A stretch of DNA of 64,000 nt, from the NCBI RefSeq assembly GCF_026236535.1, contig NZ_JAHTMW010000006.1, positions 308,216 to 372,215 of the forward strand. Direction: 5' to 3'. The notes below the pieces were generated by a model, which saw nothing but the letters and a program-made list of their open reading frames with translations, ran no database searches and had not been told where the DNA came from. The stretch's first letter is position 1; every line of letters starts with the position of its first letter. The stretch comes from Streptomyces sp. SKN60 (GTDB lineage Bacteria; Actinomycetota; Actinomycetes; Streptomycetales; Streptomycetaceae). Shown in pieces: positions 8,465 to 17,305 of the stretch. The translations under genes were made by a program, and so were the position numbers.

Positions 8465-9745
8465 GTGTATCTCTCCACGATCGGCAGGAAGGACCTGCCG
8501 GCCGACCCGCAGGACCCCGCCCGGCGGGGCCGCTGGAAGGCGGTCGGGGGCAATGTCCTCGCGCTCGGCACCGTCAGCCTCGTGACCGATGTCTCCGCCG
8601 AGATGGTCACGGCCGTCCTGCCGCTGTACCTCGTCCTCGGCCTGCACCTCAGCCCCGCCGCGTACGGCGCCCTCGACGGGCTCCACACCGGGGCCACCGC
8701 CCTGCTCAGGCTGGTCGGCGGCTATGTCGCCGACCGGGTCCGCCGGCGCAAGGCGGTCGCCGGAGTGGGCTACGGCCTGTCGGCGTTCGCCAAGCTCGGC
8801 CTGGTCGCCGCGGGCGGCTCGCTGGCGTCGATCGGCCTCGTCGTGGCCGCCGACCGGGCGGGCAAGGGGCTGCGCACCGCGCCCCGCGACGCGCTCATCA
8901 CCCTGTCCGCGCCGGAGGCCTCGCTCGGCCGGGCGTTCGGGGTGCACCGCGCCATGGACAGCGTCGGCGCCTTCGCCGGCCCGCTCGTGGCCCTTGCCGT
9001 GCTCACCGCGGCCGGCCAGTCCTTCGACGCGGTCTTCGTCACCAGCTTCTGCGTGGCGGCGCTCGGCCTGCTGATCCTCTTCCTCTTCGTACGCGACCAC
9101 CGCGAGGCCCGCCCGCCGTCGGGCACCGTCTCGCCGCGCGCCGTCGGCCGGCTGCTGCGGACCGCTCCGGTCCGCCGTCTGGTGTGCGCCGCCTGTCTCC
9201 TCGGGCTCGCCACGGTCGGCGACGGCTTCGTGTATCTGCTGCTCCAGCGGCGCGAGTCGCTGTCCATCGGCTGGTTCCCGCTGCTCGCCGTCGGCACCAG
9301 CCTGTCGTACCTCCTGCTCGCCGCCCCGATCGGCGCGCTGGCCGACCGGATCGGACGGCTGCCGGTGATGCTCGGCGGGTACGGCGTGCTCGCCGCGGTC
9401 TATCTGCTGCTGCACGGCCCCCTGGACGGCCCGGTGCTCCTCGGCACCGTCCTCTTCCTCTACGGGCTGTTCTACGCGGCCACGGAGGGCGTCCTGTTGG
9501 CGCTCGCCGGCCCGGTCCTCCCGGAACGGCTGCGGACCACCGGCATCGCGCTCGTCCAGAGCGGCCAGGCCCTGGCGTACCTCGCCTCGTCCGTCCTGTT
9601 CGGCCTCGCGTGGCAGGAGTGGGGCGGCGCGGCGGCGAGCCGCTGGGCGGCGGTCGCCGTCGTGGGCGTGGGGGTGGCCACCGCGTTCCTGCTCCGCTCC
9701 TCGTCACCGCGCTCCACGGACGACCAGAAGGGTTCCCCCTCATGA
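8465..9745 (+). CDS. MFS transporter
   Basis: 426-residue integral membrane protein with about 11-12 hydrophobic segments in the major facilitator arrangement. The loop between TM2 and TM3 reads GGYVADRVRRRKAVAG, an MFS motif A variant; a second-half counterpart reads GALADRIGRLPVM. The GTG start at 8465 follows GGAGG at 8449-8453. It overlaps the next gene by four bases (ATGA), so the two are translationally coupled. The substrate cannot be deduced. The AADRAGKGLRTAPRDALI segment is common in uncharacterised actinobacterial MFS exporters. Confidence 0.9.
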   Translation: MYLSTIGRKDLPADPQDPARRGRWKAVGGNVLALGTVSLVTDVSAEMVTAVLPLYLVLGLHLSPAAYGALDGLHTGATALLRLVGGYVADRVRRRKAVAGVGYGLSAFAKLGLVAAGGSLASIGLVVAADRAGKGLRTAPRDALITLSAPEASLGRAFGVHRAMDSVGAFAGPLVALAVLTAAGQSFDAVFVTSFCVAALGLLILFLFVRDHREARPPSGTVSPRAVGRLLRTAPVRRLVCAACLLGLATVGDGFVYLLLQRRESLSIGWFPLLAVGTSLSYLLLAAPIGALADRIGRLPVMLGGYGVLAAVYLLLHGPLDGPVLLGTVLFLYGLFYAATEGVLLALAGPVLPERLRTTGIALVQSGQALAYLASSVLFGLAWQEWGGAAASRWAAVAVVGVGVATAFLLRSSSPRSTDDQKGSPS

Positions 9746-10767
9746 CCGCCCCCACGCAGCGGACGAAGATCCTCGTCACCGCGCTCGCCGCCGTGCTCCT
9801 CGCGTCCCTGGCCGCGATCGCCGTGGTGGTCGGCCGGCAGAATGCGGCGGCCGACGCCCCTGCCGGAGCCGCCGACAGCGCCCGCCCACAGCCCGCCGGT
9901 GCCGCCGGGCGGCCCGGCGACCGGCTCCGCGTCCTCAGCAACGGTCTGCTCTCCACCGTCTCCCTCGCCGACCCGTCCGGGCCGCGCACGGTCACCACGA
10001 CCCGCTGCGACCGGGTCCACACGGCGGGCGGCACCACCGCCTGCCTGACGCCCGCCGGCGCGCTCAGCGGCCCCCGGCTGCTCGTCCTCGACGAGCGGCA
10101 GCGGACCCGGCGCACCGTCCCGCTCACCGGTCTGCCCAACCGGACCAGGGTCTCGGCCGACGGCCGCATGGTCGCCTGGACGCTGTTCGTGGGCGGCGAC
10201 TCGTACGCGGGCGGCGGCTTCTCGACCAGGACCGGCATCCTCGACACGCGCACCGGCCACGTCATCCCGTCCCTGGAGGAGTTCGCGGTCTTCCGGGACG
10301 GGCGCCGCCACCGGGCGGCGGACATCAACGTCTGGGGCGTCACCTTCGCCGCCGACGACAACCGCTTCTACGCGACCGTCGCCAGCGCCGGCCGGCGCTC
10401 CCTGGTGGAGGGCGACATCGCGGCCCGCACCCTGCGCACCCTCGCGGACAACGTCGAGTGTCCGTCGCTGTCGCCCGACGGCCGGCGGATCGCCTTCAAG
10501 CAGGCCGTCGGCGCCGATCCGGCCAAGGGCTGGCGCCTGTCCGTCCTCGACCTCGCCACCCTGCGCCGCACCGAACTGGCCGAGACCCGGAGCGTGGACG
10601 ACCAGGCGGCCTGGATCGACGACGCCACCGTCGCGTACGCCCTCCAGCGCGCCGACGGCACCGACGACGTCTGGACCGTGCCCGCCGACGGCACCGGCCG
10701 CCCGCGCGTCCTGGTCCCGGGAGCCGCCTCGCCCGCGGTCCTTCCGGCGGCGGGCCGAGGACGCTGA
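9742..10767 (+). CDS. Membrane-anchored TolB/WD40-like beta-propeller protein
   Basis: 341 residues with an uncleaved or cleaved N-terminal hydrophobic segment (ILVTALAAVLLASLAAIAVVV), then an Ala/Pro linker, then a domain with repeats typical of TolB-like propellers: VSADGRMVAWTLF, CPSLSPDGRRIAFKQ, DDQAAWIDDATVAYAL and DDVWTVPADGTG. It is probably extracytoplasmic. It overlaps the MFS gene by ATGA and ends just before a strong hairpin, so it is the last gene of a two-gene unit. It may be a surface binding or sensing partner of the transporter; the function is not known. Confidence 0.8.
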   Translation: MTAPTQRTKILVTALAAVLLASLAAIAVVVGRQNAAADAPAGAADSARPQPAGAAGRPGDRLRVLSNGLLSTVSLADPSGPRTVTTTRCDRVHTAGGTTACLTPAGALSGPRLLVLDERQRTRRTVPLTGLPNRTRVSADGRMVAWTLFVGGDSYAGGGFSTRTGILDTRTGHVIPSLEEFAVFRDGRRHRAADINVWGVTFAADDNRFYATVASAGRRSLVEGDIAARTLRTLADNVECPSLSPDGRRIAFKQAVGADPAKGWRLSVLDLATLRRTELAETRSVDDQAAWIDDATVAYALQRADGTDDVWTVPADGTGRPRVLVPGAASPAVLPAAGRGR

Positions 10768-10783
10768 GGACGCTGAGGACGCA

Positions 10784-10831
10784 GGTGGGCCCGGCCGTCG
10801 CACACGGGGGAGGTGCGAGGCCGGGCCCACC
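10784..10831 (+). terminator. Hairpin terminator, 13-bp perfect arms
   Basis: ggtgggcccggcc at 10784-10796 pairs perfectly with ggccgggcccacc at 10819-10831 around a 22-base loop, 16 bases after the TolB-like stop. It separates this unit from the HtpX gene. Confidence 0.65.
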
Positions 10832-10988
10832 ACCACGGTAGCGCGGACCGGGCCGCCCCGTCTGCGGTATGGCGAAAGCGAAATGCCGAAATCGCGGAAC
10901 CGACGAGGCACACTGGCAGGAGGGGGCGGTAGGCAGGGCCCGGCCGGGGCACGGCCGGTGCCGCCCGCTCCGGGAAGAGGGTGCGCGG

Positions 10989-11906
10989 ATGGCTGGCACA
11001 CGGTCCTCGTCCCGCTCGCGCTACGCCCCGGACCGGGGGCTCGCGACGCGCATGGCGACGACGATGTTCCTGATCGGACTCCTCTATGTGGTCTTCGTCG
11101 GCGTCCTCCTCGTCCTGCTGCGCGGGTCCTGGCCGGTCATCCTGCTGATCACGGGCGTGCTGTTCATCGGGCAGTTCTGGTTCAGCGACAAGATCGCCGC
11201 GCTCGGGATGGGCGCGCGCGAGGTGACCCGTGAGCAGGCGCCGGAGCTGCACGGCACGGTGGACCGGATCTGCGCGCTCGCCGACATGCCGAAGCCGAAG
11301 GTGGCGATCGCCGAGAGCGACGTGCCGAACGCGTTCGCCACCGGGCGCGGCGAGAAGACCGCCCTGGTCTGCGTGACCACGGGCCTGCTGCGGCGGCTCG
11401 AGCCGGAGGAGCTGGAGGGGGTGCTCGCGCACGAGATGTCGCACGTGGCGCACCGGGACGTCGCGGTGATGACGATCGCGTCCTTCCTCGGGGTCCTGGC
11501 CGGGATGATGACCCGGGTCGCGCTCTACAGCGGCCTGGGCCGCAGCCGGGACAGCACCCTGGGCGCCGCCGTGATCCTGGTGCCCGTGGTCAGTGCCGTC
11601 GTGTACGTGGTCAGCTTCCTGCTCACCCGGGTGCTGTCCCGCTACCGCGAGCTGGCCGCCGACCGGGCCGCCGCGCTGCTCACCGGCCGGCCGTCGGCGC
11701 TGGCCTCCGCGCTCACCAAGGTGAGCGGCGAGATGGCGCGGATCCCGACGAAGGACCTGCGCAAGGCGGAGCCGTACAACGCCTTCTGGTTCGCGCCCGC
11801 GTTCTCCTCGAAGGAGAGCCTGAGCCGGCTGCTCTCCAGCCACCCCACCCTGGAGCAGCGGCTCGAGCAGCTGGCACGGATCTCTGCGCAGCTCGGCGAG
11901 GCGTGA
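10989..11906 (+). CDS. htpX: HtpX-type M48 zinc metalloprotease
   Basis: 305 residues with two N-terminal TM segments (about 25-65) and a further hydrophobic pair (about 160-210). The M48 catalytic motif HEMSH is at residues 148-152, and the third zinc ligand is probably Glu222 in YRELAADRA, so all active-site residues are present. Membrane proteases of this family degrade misfolded membrane proteins under envelope stress. The next gene, 12 bases on, encodes PspAB, a pairing typical of actinobacterial phage-shock-type envelope stress modules. Confidence 0.92.
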   Translation: MAGTRSSSRSRYAPDRGLATRMATTMFLIGLLYVVFVGVLLVLLRGSWPVILLITGVLFIGQFWFSDKIAALGMGAREVTREQAPELHGTVDRICALADMPKPKVAIAESDVPNAFATGRGEKTALVCVTTGLLRRLEPEELEGVLAHEMSHVAHRDVAVMTIASFLGVLAGMMTRVALYSGLGRSRDSTLGAAVILVPVVSAVVYVVSFLLTRVLSRYRELAADRAAALLTGRPSALASALTKVSGEMARIPTKDLRKAEPYNAFWFAPAFSSKESLSRLLSSHPTLEQRLEQLARISAQLGEA

Positions 11907-11918
11907 GGCGGGTCGGCG

Positions 11919-12548
11919 GTGGGACTCCTCGACAGCATCCTCGGGCGCAGCCGGCCGGTGCGGCCGGATCTCGATCGGCTCTTCGGGCTCCCGGCGGCGG
12001 CCCTCACCCTCCAGGCGGGCACCGGCTTCGTGCCGACGGGTGCGGGGTCGGTGTGTTTCGCGGCGGTGGAGGGCGGGACCTTCGCACGTCTGAAGGAGGA
12101 GGTACGGGAGCTGCTCGACACCGACGCGGCCGACACCGCCACCGGCCCGGTGACGTACGCCTCGGACGCGTACGGCTACACATGGCTCACCGTCCGCCGC
12201 CCCGCCGAGGATCTGATCACGCTGGTCAACGACCTGCACGCGGTCAACTCGCTTCTGGAGGAGGCGGGCTTCGGGCCGAACCTGCTCTGCTCGCTGACCG
12301 GGTTCCACGCGCCGGGGGCCGACGGACGGGGGGCGCGGGAGCTCGCCCTCGTCTATCTCTACAAGCGCGGTACGTTCTATCCCTTCGCGCCGCGCGCCGA
12401 TCGCGCCGAGACCCGCGACAACGCGCTGGAGCTGCAGGTCAGGTCGCTGCTCGCGGGCGACCTGGCCCTGGAGCCGGACATGGAGCGCTGGTTCCCGGTC
12501 TGGGGCGCGCCGGGGCTCGGCGGGGCGGACCGGCCCCAGGCACCATGA
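11919..12548 (+). CDS. pspAB: PspA-associated protein PspAB
   Basis: 209 residues starting MGLLDSILGRSRPVRPDLDRLFGLPAAALTLQ, the characteristic opening of the PspAB family. GTG start at 11919, 12 bases after the htpX stop, so the two are almost certainly one operon. A soluble cytoplasmic protein of unknown biochemistry linked by genome context to PspA/ESCRT-III-like membrane maintenance. The pspA and pspAA genes are not in this window. Confidence 0.85.
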   Translation: MGLLDSILGRSRPVRPDLDRLFGLPAAALTLQAGTGFVPTGAGSVCFAAVEGGTFARLKEEVRELLDTDAADTATGPVTYASDAYGYTWLTVRRPAEDLITLVNDLHAVNSLLEEAGFGPNLLCSLTGFHAPGADGRGARELALVYLYKRGTFYPFAPRADRAETRDNALELQVRSLLAGDLALEPDMERWFPVWGAPGLGGADRPQAP

Positions 12549-12584
12549 TCGCCCTGTGGTAGTTTGCCGTGGCCAGTCGTACCT

Positions 12585-12775
12585 CTGCGCGTACGCCGCG
12601 TGAGCGGCCGTCACGTGCACGGGTCAGGGAATCCGGTGGGAATCCGGAGCTGACGCGCAGCGGTGAGGGTGACGGGCGGGGCATCGGCCACTGGGCAGGT
12701 CGTACGACGTACGCACCCGGGAAGGCGTCCCGTCCGGGTGACCCCGAGTCCGAAGACCTGCTGGCGGCCCCGGCA
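12585..12775 (+). promoter_or_regulatory. Cobalamin riboswitch
   Basis: The leader contains the conserved core elements in order: ggtgggaatccggagctgac followed by gcgcagcggt (12636-12664), gccactg (12687-12693), gggaaggcg (12719-12727) and the B12 box gagtccgaagacctg (12746-12760). It ends about 75 bases before the lipoprotein start. Known behaviour: adenosylcobalamin binding lowers expression, usually by hiding the ribosome site or terminating. Exact ends are approximate. It indicates that the downstream ABC importer is B12-repressed. Confidence 0.9.
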
Positions 12776-12848
12776 CGGTACCGACGTCGTCCGGGAAGGA
12801 CCGTACGACAGGCTCCGCGTATGAGCCGTGGACGCAGAGGATTCCCGC

Positions 12849-13922
12849 GTGCCCTTCGCACACCCCGCCCGTGCCCTTCGTTCCGCCGTGCTCTTCGTGA
12901 CCGGGGCGTTGCTCGTCGCCGGCTGCGGCACCGGCGGCCCGGCCGGCTCCGATCCGTCCGGGCCCGCCAAGTCCTCCGTGCAGGGGGCTGCGAAGGGCGG
13001 CTATCCGATCACCCTGGAGAACTGCGGGCAGCGGGTCACGGTCACCGCGCCGCCGCGCCGGGCCGTGGCGCTCGACCAGGGTTCGGCCGAGATTCTGCTG
13101 TCCCTCGGCCTCGCCGACCGGATGGTGGGCACGGCGACCTGGACGGACCCGGTCCTGAAGGGCCTGGAGAAGGCGAACGCGTCCGTGCCCCGGCTCGCCG
13201 ACCGCTACCCCTCCTTCGAGAAGGTGCTCGACACCGATCCGGACTTCGTCAGCGCCTCCTTCCTCTACACCCTCGGCAAGGGCGGCGTGGCGCCGCGCGA
13301 GCGCTTCACCCAGCTCGGCGTTCCCACGTACCTCTCCCCCACCGACTGCGTCGACAAGGACAACAGCGGGGACGGCGACGGCGTGCGGACGCGCCCGCTG
13401 ACGATGGAGACGGTGTACGGCGAAGTACGTGATCTGGCACGGGTGTTCGGCGTGCCGGAGCGCGGCGAGAAGCTGATCGGCGAGCTGAGGGCGCGGGTCG
13501 CGAAGGCCCGCGCGGGCGCGGACTTCAAGGGCGCGTCCGTCCTCTACTGGTTCTCGGACTCCCAGGGTCCGTACATGGCGGGGTGCTGCGGTGCGCCCGG
13601 GATCGTCAGCACCACCCTCGGGGTGCGGAACGTCTTCGACGACACCAAGGAGGAGTGGCCGCAGATCAATTGGGAGACGGTCGCCGACCGCGATCCCGAC
13701 GTGCTGGTGATCGCCGATCTGACGCGCCAGGCGCAGTCGGCGGAGAGCGCCGCGAAGAAGATCGAGTTCCTGGAGTCGCATCCGGTCACGAGGAACATGA
13801 CGGCGGTGAAGGGGAAGCGGTACGTCATCCTCAGCGGCCAGGCGATGAACCCGACCGTCCGGACCGTCGAGGGCGTCGAGAAGGTCGCGGCCGCCCTGCG
13901 GTCGTACGGGCTCGCCAAGTGA
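12849..13922 (+). CDS. Cobalamin-type ABC importer substrate-binding lipoprotein (BtuF/FecB family)
   Basis: About 357 residues. Lipoprotein signal with lipobox LVAGC, so it is anchored outside the membrane. The FecB/BtuF (Peripla_BP_2) fold shows in VTAPPRRAVALDQGSAEILLSLGLADRMVG and in the C-terminal MTAVKGKRYVILSG and VEGVEKVAAALR segments. GTG at 12849 follows AGAGG with 8-base spacing; an upstream GTG at 12828 lacks such a site. It is the first gene of a three-gene unit joined by GTGA and ATGA overlaps. The family also binds siderophores and heme; the riboswitch is what argues for a corrinoid ligand. Confidence 0.88.
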   Translation: MPFAHPARALRSAVLFVTGALLVAGCGTGGPAGSDPSGPAKSSVQGAAKGGYPITLENCGQRVTVTAPPRRAVALDQGSAEILLSLGLADRMVGTATWTDPVLKGLEKANASVPRLADRYPSFEKVLDTDPDFVSASFLYTLGKGGVAPRERFTQLGVPTYLSPTDCVDKDNSGDGDGVRTRPLTMETVYGEVRDLARVFGVPERGEKLIGELRARVAKARAGADFKGASVLYWFSDSQGPYMAGCCGAPGIVSTTLGVRNVFDDTKEEWPQINWETVADRDPDVLVIADLTRQAQSAESAAKKIEFLESHPVTRNMTAVKGKRYVILSGQAMNPTVRTVEGVEKVAAALRSYGLAK

Positions 13923-14956
13923 GCCGGGTCGCCGCCCTCTCGGGGGCGGGCGGACTGGCGCTGCTGTGCGGGTCGGTGGCCGTCGCGATCACGATCGGCC
14001 CGGCGGACATCTCCGTGGCCGACGTGTGGTCGGTCGTCCTCACCCATATGGGCGCAGGGGACCTGGGGGCCACAGGGGACACGGCGGTGCTGAGCCCGAT
14101 CCGGGACGGGATCGTGTGGAACCTGCGGCTGCCCCGTACGCTCCTCGCCGCCGTGTGCGGCGCGGGGCTCGCGGTCTGCGGCGCGGTGATGCAGTCGCTG
14201 CTGCGCAATCCGCTCGCCGATCCGTTCGTCCTCGGGGTGTCGTCGGGCGCCTCGACCGGCGCGGTCGCGGTCGTCGTCCTCGGGGTGGGCGGGGGCGCGG
14301 TGTCGGTGACCGGTGGCGCGTTCGTGGGGGCGGTGTGCTCCTTCGCGCTCGTCCTGTTCCTCAGCCATGTCCTGGGCGGGTCGACGGACCGGGTGGTGCT
14401 CGCCGGGGTGGCGGCGATGCAGCTGTTCTCGGCGCTGACGTCGTTCGTCGTGATGACGGCGGCGGACGCCGAGACGACGCGGGGCGTGCTGTTCTGGCTG
14501 CTCGGCTCGCTGACCGGGGCGGGGTGGACGGACGTCGCGGTGTGCGGGACCGTGCTCGCCGCGGCGCTGCTGATCTGCGGCGGGTACGCGCGGACCCTGG
14601 ACGCCTTCGCGTTCGGCGAGGACGCGGCGGCCTCGCTCGGGGTGTCGGTGGCCCGGACCCGGGTGGTGCTGCTGTGCGTGACGGCGCTCCTGACGGCCGC
14701 GCTGGTCGCGTCGGCGGGGGCGATCGGCTTCGTCGGCCTGGTCCTGCCGCACGCGGTGCGGATGCTCGCCGGTCCCGGGCACTCGCGGCTGCTGCCGCTG
14801 ACCGCGCTCGCCGGCGCGGTGTTCCTGGTGTGGGCGGACACCCTGGCCCGTACCGTGCTCGATCCGCAGGAGGTGCCGGTGGGTGTGGTGACCTCGCTGG
14901 TGGGTGTGCCGGCGTTCGTCCTCGTCCTCTACCGGGCGAGGGGCACGGCCCGATGA
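13919..14956 (+). CDS. FecCD/BtuC-type ABC importer permease
   Basis: 345-residue permease with about 9-10 TM segments. Family landmarks are WNLRLPRTLLAAVCGAGLAVCGAVMQSLLRNPLADPFVLGVSSGAS and GAIGFVGLVLPHAVRML near the C-terminus (pieces of the Pfam FecCD signature). The GTG start overlaps the lipoprotein stop (GTGA). It forms a homodimer in the membrane and pairs with the ATPase encoded next. Confidence 0.92.
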   Translation: MSRVAALSGAGGLALLCGSVAVAITIGPADISVADVWSVVLTHMGAGDLGATGDTAVLSPIRDGIVWNLRLPRTLLAAVCGAGLAVCGAVMQSLLRNPLADPFVLGVSSGASTGAVAVVVLGVGGGAVSVTGGAFVGAVCSFALVLFLSHVLGGSTDRVVLAGVAAMQLFSALTSFVVMTAADAETTRGVLFWLLGSLTGAGWTDVAVCGTVLAAALLICGGYARTLDAFAFGEDAAASLGVSVARTRVVLLCVTALLTAALVASAGAIGFVGLVLPHAVRMLAGPGHSRLLPLTALAGAVFLVWADTLARTVLDPQEVPVGVVTSLVGVPAFVLVLYRARGTAR

Positions 14957-15792
14957 CGGGGGTTCCGGTGGCGGTGGAGGGGCTGCGGGCCGAGCGGGTG
15001 ACCCGGACGGCCGGCGGTGCGCTGCTGCTCGACGGCGTGAGCCTGGCGCCGCGCCCCGGGGAGGTCACCGGGCTGCTCGGGCCGAACGGTTCGGGGAAGT
15101 CGACGCTGCTGCGCATCCTCGCGGGGGTGCTGGCGCCGGACGCCGGGGTGGTGACGCTCGACGGCGACCCGCTGTCCGGGCTGCCGCGCCGGACGGTCGC
15201 CCGCCGGCTCGCCACCGTCGAGCAGCACGCCGACACCCAGGTCGATCTGACGGTGTCGGACGTCGTACGGCTCGGGCGCGTCCCGCACCGCCGGGCGTGG
15301 GCGCCGGCCTCGGCGGGCGACGAGGCGGCGGTACGGGCGGCGCTGGCCCGCACCGGGCTCGGCGACCGGGCGGACCGGGCGTGGCGCACCCTGTCGGGCG
15401 GCGAGCGCCAGCGCGTCCAGATCGCCCGGGCGCTCGCCCAGGAGCCGCGCGAGCTGCTCCTCGACGAACCCACCAACCACCTGGACATCCAGCACCAGTT
15501 GGAGCTGCTCGCGCTGCTCACCGGGCTCGGCCTCACGAGCGTGATCGCGCTGCACGACCTCAACCTGGCGGCGATGTACTGCGACCATCTGGTGGTGCTG
15601 CGGGCGGGGCGGGTGGTGGCGAGCGGCCCGCCGGCGGAGGTCCTGACGGAGGAGCTGATCGCCGACGTGTACGGCGTCCGCGCCGCCGTGTCCCGCCCGG
15701 ACCCGGACGGGCGCCCGCACATCCGCTTCCTGGGGCCCGTGGCGCCGGTCGCGGCGGTCGCGCCCGTCGTCAGTCCGCGAGCGTCCAGTTGA
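14953..15792 (+). CDS. BtuD/FecE-type ABC importer ATPase
   Basis: 279 residues. Walker A GPNGSGKST, Q-loop around VEQHADTQ, signature LSGGERQRVQIARAL, Walker B LLLDEPTNHLD and switch His in IALHDLN are all intact. It overlaps the permease by ATGA. The C-terminus has an extra 20-residue Ala/Val-rich tail and overlaps the convergent gene by 23 bp. It powers uptake by the riboswitch-controlled importer. Confidence 0.93.
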   Translation: MTGVPVAVEGLRAERVTRTAGGALLLDGVSLAPRPGEVTGLLGPNGSGKSTLLRILAGVLAPDAGVVTLDGDPLSGLPRRTVARRLATVEQHADTQVDLTVSDVVRLGRVPHRRAWAPASAGDEAAVRAALARTGLGDRADRAWRTLSGGERQRVQIARALAQEPRELLLDEPTNHLDIQHQLELLALLTGLGLTSVIALHDLNLAAMYCDHLVVLRAGRVVASGPPAEVLTEELIADVYGVRAAVSRPDPDGRPHIRFLGPVAPVAAVAPVVSPRASS

Positions 15793-16267
15793 GTTCGGTA
15801 CGCAGGTCCCGCGGGTCCATGTCGGGCGTCGGGCGCGTCACGTAGACCTCCCAGCGCAGCTCGCCGGGCCGCAGTCCCTGCTCCCGGATCCAGCCCGCGA
15901 GCGACTCCCAGGCCGCGCCGAGCCCGTCGAACCCGCCCCGGTGCGTCACCCGGGCGACCCGCCCGCCGGGCAGCCGGCCGGGGACCACCCCGTCCTCGCC
16001 CCGTACCTCCCGGCCGACGGCGAAGCCCACCTCCAGGTCCAGCTTCTCCCCCGTCGCTCCCCGGTAGAGCCCGAACGCGGCGCTCTCCGGGGCGATCTCC
16101 TGCTCGTGCAGCACCCGCCCGAGCGCCCCGAACGCCCCGTCGAAGAACCCGCGCAGCTCGGCGGGTGCCACGGTCCCGCGGACGACGGCCGTCGTGACGG
16201 GTTCGGGGTCGACGAGGCGCGGCCGGGTCTCGGGGTCGGGTCCGGGGGTGGTGGCGTCGTTGGTCAT
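15770..16267 (-). CDS. GyrI-like / AraC effector-binding domain protein
   Basis: 165 residues from MTNDATTPG (ATG 16265-16267 with GGAG upstream). The body matches the stand-alone bacterial transcription activator effector-binding fold: VTTAVVRGTVAPAELRGFFDGAFGALGRVL, EVGFAVGREV, VARVTHRGGFDGLGAAWESLAGWIREQGL and EVYVTRPTPDMDPRDLRTELNW. No DNA-binding domain is present. Members bind small hydrophobic or cationic compounds, or act as hydrolases or toxin modulators. It converges with, and overlaps, the ABC ATPase. Confidence 0.82.
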   Translation of the reverse strand: MTNDATTPGPDPETRPRLVDPEPVTTAVVRGTVAPAELRGFFDGAFGALGRVLHEQEIAPESAAFGLYRGATGEKLDLEVGFAVGREVRGEDGVVPGRLPGGRVARVTHRGGFDGLGAAWESLAGWIREQGLRPGELRWEVYVTRPTPDMDPRDLRTELNWTLAD

Positions 16268-16388
16268 GGCGCTCCGATCGGCGTGGTGGAAGGACCAGGG
16301 GGAAGGTACCGACCGGATCACCGGGGCCCCGGCCCGCCGCGCGGGCGGGGCCGGGGCCATGTGTCGGGGCCATGGACGGGGTGGGGCG

Positions 16389-17141
16389 TCAGATGCCGCA
16401 GTTCGGGGCCGACCAGTAGCGGCTGGGGCGGTGGTCGACGTGGGTGTGGTCGTTGTGGTCGGGGTAGCCCGGGCCCAGGATGCCGTTGAAGCCGTGGTTG
16501 CGGGCCTGCTGGGCGAGGGTGCACAGGGAGTGCGAGCCCGCGCCGAGGTCGGCGGCGTCGCCGTAGAGGTGACGGCTGGTGCTGGCGCCGCCGACGGCCG
16601 CGTTGCAGGCCGTGCTGCGGAAGCCGCTCGTCACGCGGATCGGCGCGTCGCCCAGGGCGTGCCGGAGGGCCTCCAGCTTCCACATGGTGCGCAGGGCGTT
16701 CGACTTGGCCGTGGCCGCGCTCACCGCGCCGCCGGCCCAGGTGGTGTTGCAGGTGTTGAGCTCGGCGTACGAGAAGTGCGCGGGGGTGCAGTCGTCGTCC
16801 TGCAGGGCGTAGATCTTGCTGAAGGTCGCGGGCCCGGCGACCCCGTCGGCGGCCAGGCCGTACGCGGACTGGAAGCGCTTGACGGCCGCGGCGGTGGCGG
16901 GGCCGTAGGAGCCGTCGATGGCCAGGACCCCGCCGTAGCCGGGGTACCCGGCGACCCGGATCTGCAGGGCGGTCACATCGGCGCCGCTCGCGCCCTGGGA
17001 GAGGGTGCGGGACCAGGTGTAGCAGGCGTCGGCCTGGGCGGGGCCGGCGGTCGCGAGGACCCCGAGCACGACGGACGACAGGAGCATGACAAAGGAGAGC
17101 AACAGGCGTACGGGGCGGGACTGAGCGGTGGATCTGGGCAT
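16389..17141 (-). CDS. Secreted peptidoglycan-binding M15-type peptidase
   Basis: 250 residues. Signal peptide (LLLSFVMLLSSVVLGVLATA, cleavage near PAQADA), PG_binding_1 domain about residues 45-110 (LQIRVAGYPGYGGVLAIDGSYGPATAAAVKRFQ), and a C-terminal D-Ala-D-Ala carboxypeptidase/M15-like domain. Zinc-site candidates are His and Asp in SRHLYGDAADLG and His in DHTHVDHRP. Six Cys suggest disulfides outside the cell. Role: trimming or cleaving peptidoglycan stem peptides. GGAGGTCCG precedes the ATG. Transcribed in the same direction as uppP upstream. Confidence 0.88.
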   Translation of the reverse strand: MPRSTAQSRPVRLLLSFVMLLSSVVLGVLATAGPAQADACYTWSRTLSQGASGADVTALQIRVAGYPGYGGVLAIDGSYGPATAAAVKRFQSAYGLAADGVAGPATFSKIYALQDDDCTPAHFSYAELNTCNTTWAGGAVSAATAKSNALRTMWKLEALRHALGDAPIRVTSGFRSTACNAAVGGASTSRHLYGDAADLGAGSHSLCTLAQQARNHGFNGILGPGYPDHNDHTHVDHRPSRYWSAPNCGI

Positions 17142-17305
17142 CGGACCTCCATCACCGAGGGAGCCTGAACGAGCCTGAACCGACCCGCGCGATCGAGCTG
17201 CGCATCCGGGCCGCCCCCGAGGCTGGCCGACGCGGTCGACGCGCGTCAACCACGCGTCGTTGCCGCCATTTGTCGGACCGGTGAAACCTTGGGGGCGCCG
17301 CCGGC

